NCBI GenBank assembly: GCA_017562135.1
Contig: QEYB01000963.1
Span: forward strand, 248,001-312,000
DNA length: 64,000 nucleotides
Reading direction: 5' to 3'
DNA from: Dipylidium caninum
Lineage: Eukaryota; Platyhelminthes; Cestoda; Cyclophyllidea; Dipylidiidae
Positions 12,536-23,538 of the stretch are shown here, piece after piece. The notes beneath the pieces are model-generated. The model ran no database searches and was not told the DNA's origin. It was given only the letters and a program-made list of their open reading frames with translations. A program made the position numbers and the translations under genes. The stretch's first letter is position 1; every line of letters starts with the position of its first letter.

Positions 12536-15500
12536 CCCCCACTGTGGTCTACCCCTACACACTATCGCATCACGGCGGGCCGCGTTAAGACGCTGGGTGC
12601 AACCACTTGACGGCGGCTGCAAGTGATAGAGCCAGTGGAGTCTGAGGAGGCACGTCCTCTCACTGATGCTGGCGACGTGAAAGGAAAGACGCCGCATCTG
12701 ACGTCTTCTGGGTCCATTCCTCCGAACCACGAAGATTCCACATCCCAATCGGTTTGCAGAAAAGATTACGGGAGAGGATGTGGACGAGGCAGGTCGGAGA
12801 GGGGCCGTGGACAGGACGGGGTAGAGGTCTTTTCGAGGCAGCCAAGTCACGCGGACTTGGATACCGCAACATGACATGCCTGTGTGTCAATGTGAGCCCT
12901 ACAGTCATCCACCGCTACTGTCGTGCCATGAAGTCGCATCGACTGCACGTCACATTCTCGCGGTTCGGGCGCGAGGCATAAGTCGATCTGCCAGCCCCGT
13001 CACCCTCATCCATCACGTCCTCTGTCCACATTCACTGCCAATTCCTCTCTCAGTCTCACTCTGTCACTGTCACCGTCACCGTCATTGACCTTGTCTTTGT
13101 CGTTGCCACTCGAGATAATGAGAGTTGGATTGAGGTGAGGTGAGGTGAGGCGAGGCGAGGTGAGCTGGAATGAGGCGAAATGCAATGACGTCGATTGGGT
13201 TGTGTGGAGTCAAGCGAACATAGCATTGGACAGTCCACCTTGCACCCATGACAGGAGTTTGGAAAAGGCGATGGGATAAGTGGAAGTGGCAGTCCGCAGG
13301 TGGCACGTTGCAAGTGGTGGAAGAAGGGTGGAAGGTGTGGAGAGAGGCTGCCCACTGTCTTCCTCGCATACGTACACAGGCACACACACACACACACAAA
13401 CACCGCACACGCGGGCGAGTAGAGCGACAGACAAGGGAGAAGGGGAGACAGATGGACAGAGAGCGCAGTCTCAGTCGCAGACGCAGTCGCCCAGGTAGGA
13501 TCGAGGTGAGATGAGGCGTCAGGAGGGAGGGAGGGAGGGCAATTGAAGGGTGACGCAAACAAAGTGTCTTTTACGGCCAGCTCTCAAGTATCCCTCGACC
13601 GCAGTGTCGACTAACTCGTCAAATCATACTAGGATTCACGAAAGTCACCACCCTTTCGCCCCGCCCTGCCACCTCCCCACCGTGAGGTCAAGCAAAAGTG
13701 CACGCATTTGCCTCTTCACACTGTCCTGGCACAGAGGGCCTCATTAGACCTCCTTCCACCTGCCTGTTGAGGTCACCTCAGCCATGGAAGAAGAAGAAGG
13801 CCTGTAAGATGCGGGAGCGTGGGAGGTGGGGGTGTGAGGATTGCACTGTGGAAAAGGGAGGAGGACGCGTGGAAAGGTGGGCAAACACGAAAGCGAGATT
13901 AAAGTGACAGGTTTCAATCTCGTCGTCTTCCTTTCCCTCTACGACGACATCTCACTTCAACCTCCTTCTCCCTTATCCTTCCTTCCTTCCTCCCCCCCAC
14001 TCTCACTGCCACTGCCACTGCCACTGCCACCCTACATCCATCTCTTCCTTCTCCATGTCTCCTCCTCGTCACAGTGTGGCATGTCAGCTCAGGTGACACG
14101 ATCAATCGCACGTAGAGGCGACATTGTTGAGAAGACAGAAGAAGCGCAATCAAGTTCATCCCCCTCCCCCTCCCCCTCGCCCTCATCCTCATCCTCACCC
14201 TCCCCCGCCATTGCCCATGCCCATGTCCCAACCAACCCCGCTATCACCTCCTTCCTACCACCTGGGCCATTGTGGTCATCCCACCGCCTGACACTCACCA
14301 CCCACTGTTCACTATCCACCACCCATCTCCTCACACTAACATGAACGCGCCCACGTTAGTGGACGGGTAAATGAGAGCGAGCCAGGTGGGTGGGTGGACT
14401 TGGAACAGGCGACAGCAGCACAGTGCTGGTGGATATGCGGTCAAAGCATTGGGGTAATTAGGAGGAAACAGAAGAGAGGGATGAGGAGGAGTACAGGTGA
14501 GCGACAGGAGGGAGGGAGCGAGGAAGGGGGCGAGGATGGGTTGAGCGAGCGAGCGAGCGAGCGAGGAGTCATCTGTCGTGGTCCGCAAAGGAAAGGCCAC
14601 TCCACTGCGCCAGGTGCCTACCACAACATCAGCATTTGTCATAATGATGGCGTGTTGGGGGAAATTCACATTACCCAGTGGGTTTTACCATCTCAGCAAT
14701 TTGTCTTCCCCCTCGCCTTCTCTTGCCTCCCCCGCCTGCCCCTCCTCTCTCCACGTCCGTCGCCTCACCGAACCGTAGTGCAGTGCGGGTCACACCAGGC
14801 AAGGAGGAGGCGAGGGCCTCTCTCTCATCGTGAGTAATGCACGTGAAAAGGTTTGGTTAAATGGTGAAGGCGCACTCACCTTGGGTGATGGGGATGGTTG
14901 GAGTAGAGGAGGCCGTTTTTTGCTGTTCGGTGCACTTCTCCCGTCAATTTCGCGACAAGTCCCAGGCACGTAAGCACACAAAAACCATTTCAATGTGTCT
15001 GCCTGCATGCTTGTCTGAATGCGTATGTGTGGGAAGACGACACAGCATTTAAGTGGGGTGGCACCGAATGGAGATTGGACGGTTCATGTCAACGATTAAG
15101 GTTAAAAGCTAATGTAATCAGTGGACAGTCAAAATACTACGCGATCTACGCAAATTTTTGCGTGAAGATTTCGCAAACAAAAGTGCATGTGATGTAGGAA
15201 GCTCTTTGTCCTTCCTCCCACACTCCGCGTCCCATATCAGTTAGGACTGCTCAACACGATGTAGCCGTCCCAATAAGGCCGAAATTATGGTGTTCAGAGT
15301 TCAGATGGTCTCTCAATTGCACCACGTGCCTGATTAATCTTCAGAAAATCCATGAAGACATCAGCTTTTCTGAGAACACCAAAGTCTTACCTACATTTCC
15401 ACGCAATCGGAGTGCCCAGCCGCATTGCACACCTCAGGTTCACATCGAGGTCTTGAGATAGCTTGATCGGTCCCGTTAATAAACTGTCAAGTATTAAGTC

Positions 15501-18500
15501 AATCAATGTTGTGTGGTGGAAAAAGAAATCGGAAAATGCCTTATGAGGGGAAAGAGAAGAAAACCTGCGATTTTCACTTCTTCGACGGCCAATATAAGCA
15601 GGATGAATTTCCTTCGAAAAAAAATAATAAAGACGTTTCGGATTATCCCGATCGGGCCACAAAGAAGGCAGACTCTGGTGAATAACAGGAGAAATGTGGG
15701 TGACATCGGCGCTAGTGAACAAATGGAAGGATGCGATGGCCTTGGTAGCGAAATGCCAGTCCAGAAGTACGCAAACCGGAGATGATTTACAATTAGCATG
15801 TGCGCGCACTCCAAAAAATGTAACGATTTAGACCGCCGATACGTTTATCTGGGGGATATAAGGGCGGTGGAGGGTTCAAACTATACCACCAAAGATACAT
15901 CATATTTCGGATTTCAAGAGCATGAATGAGTCATTGAGATGCCCATAGTCCCACCTTGGCGGCCGGGGGGTGAGGGAGCGGTGGCGGGACGTGTACCTGA
16001 GGTACCCATTTCCTTCATGTGACGAGAAGACTGATAGGGGGGTGGCTAGAAGGTAGCCAAATTTATTTTGGGTGCAAGAAGTGAAAATCCAAGCGTCAGT
16101 TGCCATTTCAAGTCAAAAGTATAGCAACGGAGGAGGATATGGGAATTTAAATTATTGCAAATAGGATGACAAGGCGTATCAAGTTTGTCCATGAAACAGC
16201 ACATCCGTGTGTGTCGGAATTTTGTTGTAATCATTCAGCTGAGTGCCGCGAGAAGGGAGAATTCTTGATCACTTCGACAAAGTGATCAAGGTGAAAATGT
16301 GTGGAATTGGGATAGTTACGAAAAAACGGACAAACGTTAAAAAAGGGACACAATCCCCCATAAAGATCGCTACAATAATGCAGAACTTTTAAAATGGTTT
16401 CCCTTGGAAATGGCAAGGGCGGGAAGAGTAGGCGTGGTAATTGGTCAAGTTTCAGCCTGTAATATGACGACTTCTTCCCTTCTGTCAACGCGGCTGCTCT
16501 CTCTCTCTCTCCCAGGTTGAGGCAAACTATGTGTGAACTTGCACCAGGATGAGAGGAATAGCATTCGCCGCATTGAGTTTCTTGTCTGGGTGATTGCAAT
16601 GGTGTCAAATAAAAGACACCCTCGAAGTGGTATAAGGAAGCGGGAGGAGGAGGTAGGAATGTGTAATCCGCCCTCAGATTTCGGCAATTGCCATATCATA
16701 TGAATGGGTGGGGAAATATCATTGGAAAAAATGTTCACAGTTCCTCGAACTCCCGGTTACTTTCACCCGATCCGCCCTCGTGAATAAAGATCGTAAAAGG
16801 AAACATAAAACTGTCTCACACTAGCATCGTAGTGACTCGATTAATCGCAATAAATCACCGATGCAGATCGCCACGAAAGGACATGAAGGTGCATTATTTC
16901 TCAAGGCAAGGTCCAAATTTTCATGACTGTCTGCGGACGAAGTTATTGCCAACCTCGTGAAAAGTTACATACTCGACAATGCCGAAGGATGCAAATTTGT
17001 GTAGGATATATCGTCAAGGCTGCCGTACAAAAATTGACCGCCTAATGAGTCTTAGTAGTGAAAACTAATAAAAAAGAATGTCTGCTCGAGCGATTATGAG
17101 CGGCTAACATCAAGTTAATATGGAGTGAAGGCGCTTTACTAAGATATATTTAACAAGCTCATGAAACTGATTTTCTGAGAAGTTAGATTGATTTGAGGCA
17201 CTTTATCCCACAAACTGTGAAAAAATGGGGGGCGGGGGAGGAAATAGGAACCTCTACATCCATAATTACCAAATGTTTTCGCAATTCTTCATTGACCTTC
17301 TCCCGAATGATGACCTTGGCATGACCACGATCTCTCCGCTTACGCTTCGGCGCAGCGATAAGTCGCTTTTGACGGAGCTTCTCATCAATTGCCTCGGTGC
17401 CAGGACCACTCCACCGATTCCAGCCGGGGAGGAAGGTATCCAGATCTTTCAAGGCCTCCTCATCCTCCACCGCGCGTTTCTCCGACTGAAAATCGGCGGC
17501 GGCAGACTCCACTGCACCCCCCTCGCCTACGGCTTCCCTCAGGGCAGCAAAGAAATTCTCATCTGTGGGATCTAGAACTTCTCCGACCTGTGTATTGCCG
17601 TCTGAGGGCTTTGCACTACCATTGGCAGTAGATTTTCGAATCATCTCTTCAGAAGCAAGCGTGGAAAGGAGGGTAGGAGCGTGTTGAGTAGTGGCGGTGG
17701 CCATTTCGGAGTCGTCATTTTCCTCCATTTCAATGGAAGTTGATTTCTCGGGCTGATTCTCCACCTTAGAAAGAAGAGGGTATTATGGGTTGTTATTGAA
17801 TTGTCGTCTCTCTGTCTTCTTCAACGTGCATTTTATAACAGTAAGAGATTTATGCGCATCATCACGACAAATATTTGGAAAACTTGTGGAAAATGATAGT
17901 GCGGCAGGCTGACGTATGCAACATGATAAACGACTAAGTACTCAGCAACCCATTTCATAACCTCGAATTGCCAACACTGCCCGCAAAGAATATGTCCATT
18001 TCAATAAACCGAATTCAGCTTGTGAACTTTCAGTTCCAAAGTAAAATATATTTCCTATCCCACATTTTAAAGCATGACGTGAGACACCACTCTAACCCGG
18101 TCTTTGAAAAAGCTAGAACAAAGTCGGCGTGATGTTGAAACACCAAAATCGCGTGGAGCTGCTAATCAGTAATAAGCTCTCCCCAACTCCTCGTCGGGTG
18201 AGATTCGAGTAAGGAAAGACTTGAACAAGGAAGGAAGGACAGGAGAATAGTTAAGACCCAGGGAGTCTGCACGATTCCTATCGGGTGACACTTTTGGGTC
18301 GGGTTAATATAAGGGTTCTGGGATTACCTGCCAATGGCTACATAATATTGTAAAAAAAAGTTAAAAAAATTCCTTCAATGAGTATAGGACGGCGCAAAAG
18401 TGAAAGTTGTAACCTGGGTTTTAATATCTGCCGGCCTTTATTGTCATCTACGATGCCAGAGGACGTTTTCATGATCGCATCTTTTTTGTTGCCAATTTGT

Positions 18501-21500
18501 GACCGGAACCACTTTTGTTGTGGCGCAAGTGTCGTAAGAATGGTTTTCAGTTTTAGATTGAAGTCTGTTTATGTGTTAAAGAGAGCAATGTAAAAATACC
18601 TTTAATAGAGCGTTTGAAATGAGATCTAAATCATGAGATGAAAGTAAGAGAGTGAGACGATTTGATTTGAGAGATTTGCGGCTTCAGGCTTAGACACCTT
18701 GATTTTGAAGGTGTGATATTCTGTTGAGTGGGCACAAGAAAGGTCAAAGTCCTGCCGTAAATTGAAGGCATTATGGGTGGTATGATTCACGAGGCTGGTA
18801 GGGATGTATCATTACAATTCAGAATAATAGTCTAGAGCAAAGAAATACCCAGTATTTTCTGTCTCGGAGCCATGACTTTCGTCATTCCTTAAAAGAATAA
18901 CTGCCTTTTCTCCGCATCCATCAACTACCTGACGGGATCTGTCTCTTAATGCCTTTGCAGGTGATTGAGGAGAAATCAAGTCCGTTCAAATGGATATAAT
19001 TTACAATTCATCTATGATATTCATATGAGATAGTCACAATAAAGATGGCGCACCCCCCCCCCCGCGATTAACAGCGAACACGAGAAGGGAATTGTGGGTG
19101 TGATTGCAATAGCCAGTCTTAATTTGCATCTAGGCAAAGTACCTCTTCCGTGAGATAATAATAAACCTATGTTTGACGTAAATCAAGATTTTGGTTCCGA
19201 ACCTCTTCATCACCCATACGGCATAAATAAATGCAGTACAGAGAGCACCCAAGTTTTAGGCTCATCTTTCAGTTATGTAGGATGGAAGATAGAAGTATGA
19301 CCTAAAAAGGCAATTCAGAGATCATACAGTTTTGTTCAAGTACGACAATAATTGCTGAGCGCAGAAGATAGCCCACATAATTACATCTCTTATGGGCAAT
19401 TACATGCCCCTAACCACGACTGCAGGATTTGGCAAAAACTCCTTCAGTTATCCTCAAAGCACTGTCAACAGACAAAAAACGATCTTTCGAGTTAAAATGT
19501 TGGTTTGATTTCATAAAAGATCTTAGTGAAGGCTTCAGATTGTTTCTACCTCGGTACGGAGTAATTCAGAAAAAATATGCGATAACAAGTATAGAAAAAA
19601 AGGTCTATGAGAAGCTACTTAAGGCATATGGAATATTAGACATTCATAAAATGGTGCGGACGATTGTTAATACAGCAACTAACAATAAATGGTTAACCTT
19701 TGCAACATCCACATGGGTTATGTTCGACAAGAGCAGACGAAAGAACGTCCGAGCATTCGGTGCCTTAATTTAAAGGTCACAAATCCATGAATAAAAAAAC
19801 GAGATCCATTACAAAACGACTAGCAGACCGAGCTGATCTCCTTCAGCTCCTAAATTGATTCTGTGCCAAACAAGCTAAAAGCTGGAATAATAGCGCTCTT
19901 GCCATCATTGAGAAACAGTTAAGCCCTCAAGGGACGGAAATACTAGGGAAACGTTATCATAAACATCAAAGCGACATTAATTTGAGAACTTAAAACTTTT
20001 ACGAGTGGCTAAGAGAAACTGCCGAATATGCGAAGAGTATAGAATGAGGGCTTGATTGCTTTATAATTAAACAAGTGGAGTGTAACAGGTCTGCAGCGAC
20101 AAAAACAAGCGCTGCCATTCAATAAGCTCGGAGGAAATGAAACGATGGGGGAAATTACTAAAAGAGGAAGAGATTGAGGCCTTGGCTCTCAAACACGGAA
20201 ATCTGGTTTCTAACACTAAATCATTAATTAATTCATTGACTTTCTGGAGGTTGGAATTGGTTAGCTATTATACCCGACTAAGTTTTCCATCAAAAGGTCA
20301 TGGCATTGGCAATGAGACGGAAATAGAAGTAGCATTTCCCTACTACGGTATTGTTATTAACTACCCATAGTAAATCAGTAATATGTTTCAGACTAAGATT
20401 TAGATGTCCTACAAAAGCGTGGCATTGATATATAGAAAAATTCAACACTTTAAGAAGTTCCAAGTGTCCAGACTTATAGGAATTACTAAACGAAGATGCA
20501 CAAATAAACCGAGATTTACCTTAGCCCACCAATTAGCAAAATTGGGGCCAATCTCATTCCCATTGCCACCCTCGTCATCTGCACCATCTGACCCCGATTC
20601 TTCTTCATCTGTTTCCTCTTCCGAAGAAGTGATATCAACATCCGAGATAACAGAATCGCTATCATCTTCTTCACCGTGTATGTTTTGTCGACGTTTCGTA
20701 AGTTCTCGAGCTTGATCATGCATGTTGGCAACGGCTTCTCTCGCCTCCTCACTATACTTTGCCCTCAGACGCTGCAGTCTCGCAAACCTGCTACCCGTTT
20801 TGTGTCGCAAACTTGCCCTTTCTTGAGCTCTAATACGTTCCGCTTCCAACAAGCGTTCAGCAAATGCTTTAGGATTGTTCTGACGCAAGAGTGCGATATC
20901 TTTCTCGAACTCCTTCATCATACGTCTTTTTGTGCGACGATGATAGTTTTTACTTTTAATTCTCTTTTGTATTTTGGATTTCTGAAGTAATGCCACTTCA
21001 TGCAAACGTTGTTTCATTTGATCAGCCACCTTAAGGGACATTTTGCGAGCTAGGTTTAACTGTTCCTCTTTCTCCTTGTCTATAGTTGAGGGACTAGAGA
21101 AATAAATGTTAAGGCATTGGCTAGCAGCAGACACGAAGAATGTTCATATAAAGCATGTCATTATTTTCATATACAACGGAAAAAAATAGTGTTAAGCGAG
21201 GCGTAATCAATTCTACACATAGAACTATAAAGTAATAGTACTGGAGCTACAGATTCAACTTACGCTTGGGCAGAGTTCTTGACAACAGCTTTATAAAGTC
21301 GTCCTTGAAAAGATTCGTCATCCTGCTTCAAGGCCTCCATTAGTTTCTCCCGTTTAGCCTCTTTAGCTTCATCAGAAGTAGAAAATGCGATTGCATGGCT
21401 GCGTAACGGGAAAATTAGTTGGTCCGCGAGGCGGTTACGATGAACAGGACCCTTCCACAAATTAAGATGTTCGCGATTCAAGTTAAATTTAACTCGTCGG

Positions 21501-21652
21501 GCTTTTCTTACGTCACGGATTGCATTAGGTGCTTCGATTGTGGAGGACTCCTGTTTCAGCTTCTGCAATTGCTTAGCTTGTTGCGACTTATCGCCGGACT
21601 TGAGTGCCAGTAATCCCCATGCGTTTGCATTTGGTAAAGCCGGAATATTCGC
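10295..21652 (-). CDS. UTP14: UTP14, small-subunit processome protein (5' end not found)
   Basis: U3 snoRNA-associated nucleolar protein of the SSU processome; the family activates the DHX37/Dhr1 helicase during 18S rRNA maturation. Four exons fit in phase: A 21264-21652 (129 codons), B 20520-21093 (191), C 17270-17764 (165) and D 10295-10516 (73 plus TAA). Exon A carries the conserved 'W.GPV..NR.ADQLIFPL' block. Exon B has the basic 'KIQKRIKSKNYHR' stretch, 'SLRHKTGSRFARL' and an acidic Asp/Glu/Ser tail. Exon C has the hallmark 'LPGWNRWSGPG' and 'KVIIREKVNEE'. Exon D has 'PFPYATPEQYEQAIGQPI' and 'PKVILKAGQVIRPI', matching the family C-terminus. A-B joins in phase 2 and B-C and C-D in phase 0, with consensus splice sites. 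The N-terminal acidic segment is missing; I found no convincing start exon between 21653 and 23500. The last intron (10517-17269) contains the right arm of a large inverted repeat. Identity is secure; the 5' end is open. Confidence 0.92.
12536..14400 (-). repeat. Right arm of large inverted repeat
   Basis: Reverse-complement partner of 6770-8657. The inner boundary is sharp: the match stops about 12536 here and about 8657 on the left, leaving a loop of about 3.9 kb that holds the UTP14 terminal exon. This arm lies within the last UTP14 intron. It differs from the left arm in its microsatellites: (CA)n at 13381-13397, a (CCACTG)n run near 14004-14030 and (TCCTCA)n near 14180. The remainder is close to the left arm. 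Confidence 0.88.
19429..20370 (+). pseudogene. Decayed coding remnant, possibly retroelement gag
   Basis: Three stretches in different plus-strand frames look like the remains of one protein: 19429-19773 (containing 'ELKCWFDFIKDLSEGFRLFL'), the middle at about 19790-20060 with several stops (containing 'ADLLQLLN', 'IIEKQLSPQGTEILGKRY' and 'NFYEWLRETAEYAKSIE'), and 20137-20370. The order of a hydrophobic block followed by 'W..F......F..WL' loosely recalls BEL/Pao gag, but no zinc knuckle, protease or reverse transcriptase follows. It lies in the UTP14 intron on the opposite strand. The family guess is weak; the frame breaks are seen directly. Confidence 0.25.
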
Positions 21653-23538
21653 CTAGAAGAAAAGATTAAGAAATAAGATACCAAGACGCCCACCATGTGA
21701 TCACCTGGCTAAGTGCGCGGTGATGCTCTAATTGATTCAAACTAGTGAACTTGAATGCGCAAAGAAGAAGACCGAGTTTATGCGGATGGACCCACTCTTC
21801 ATCGCCTCATTTTGTACAGTTCACCAATAGTTTATCAAAACAAACTCTATTTTTAAAGGTTAGGTAAAGGTAAACGTCATAGATCACTTCTCCGATAAGT
21901 AAATGCTATTTTGTTTCCCGTAACCATGAACATGCCAAGCATACAGATGTAACGGGGCAGTGGCAGGTGTTAGATAAAGTTGCTAAGCTGCCAGGGATTT
22001 CCGCGAGTCGTTTCTATGTACCTTTCCGAGGTTAGACGCAACTCAATGTCGATTAGGTTTAGTATCATAAGCACATCTTGATTTTATGAAGGCATCCTCA
22101 AAAAGCGGGCCACCTCCGAATGAAGTAAAGCTTCTTAACACCCTAAGACATTCTGCAATCCAAAAACGCGTCTATATATAGTATTTTTTTGTTCGAAATG
22201 CTCGCGAATACGTTTGGTATTAATCGCGTGCAAAGATAAACGTTTGCTGTTTCGAGGATGCATCTATAAGAATGTTCGGTGTACTAATATCAATATTATT
22301 TAAGTTTGCGTAAAGTTTTTTTTCTCTTGACCCTTTTCTTTATTTGCGTGAATATTTCCCTTTTGACCATTACAGGTCTTTGTTTTACGACTTAGTAACG
22401 ATAACTTAGTCAGAGCTGTGCGCAGTTTTAATGTGTATTCGGCTTTGGTCAAATTCAGACATAATTTGATAGCACACTGAGGTTCACAACAAAATTTAAA
22501 ATACAGTAACCAGCCTTCTAACTCCATCGTAGTCCCATACTAAATTTTGAATATATACGTTAACATCTCTCTGTGTTTCTATACAAAATCGTACTTCTTT
22601 CAAACTATTTATTCTAGTAGACCCTCCTCGTGCCTTTTATTAATTAATTATTTTGTTAGTTTACAGCAGGGTATTTCTAAATCATCACTACGTCGCATAA
22701 ATTACCTTTAATGCCTAAAATGTCATGCGTTTCCGAAACTTCACCTCTTACATTCTGTCTCATCCCCGCAATAAATCAATTATCTCTTAAGCCTACCATT
22801 TTTTAGGATTACTTTTCTCGTTAATGGGTTTTTTGCAAAATGGATTTTGCTCATAATACTCAAAATATCTACCACTTTCGCTTTACGATATATATAGCCC
22901 GGATTTTGTACACATGTTGGAAGCATTTTGCGTTAACACCCACTGTCATAATTAACCTTACTAAGATGTTTAAGGAGTTTCCAATGGAAAACCTCGCTAA
23001 AACACTCTATAAATGAGATTAATTGAGCCATTTTTAATGTCCACACTTCAGCATCTGCAAGTCTAAGGGCCAAATTCTACTTAACCTCTATTTGTATCTG
23101 ACTTGTTACTGGATTTCTGAGTGCGTATGTTGTGAGCAAACTGTAGTAGATTCCAGCATTTAATGTCACGTTTTGTCCTTTGAGAATTTTGTGACTAATT
23201 GCCAGCGAATAATATCTCTCGCTTTGTTCTTTAATATATAGTTCCCTTAAGAATTGCTGATGTTTTGTGAAGAAAGACAGGAGGACTGCACTTTCATTAA
23301 GTACAATGCTCCCATTCGAGTAGAGAACAAGAATCCCCTAACGGTAATTGTGTATATTTTACTCTAGTTACCAGAAGATTTGAGTGTGGATTCAGTTTTT
23401 CCCATTGTTATAGTGTAACTTTCCTCGGTTCGCCACTAAAACAATTGTCCTTATTGCCAATTTCGTCATTTTTCTTTCATTCTACAATACGTAGATTACT
23501 TAGGGTTGAAATGTTCCTGGTTTCCCCTACTAGTACAT
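21653..23538. other. Interval between UTP14 and DNALI1
   Basis: AT-rich sequence between two divergently oriented genes. It should contain the 5' exon(s) of UTP14, which I could not locate, and perhaps a short 5' exon of the dynein gene. No other open frame is convincing. Confidence 0.4.

Noticed and set aside
15840..15900. Possible tRNA T-arm (GGTTCAAACT)
   Set aside because: No matching acceptor stem or anticodon arm could be found upstream, so it is not a tRNA gene.
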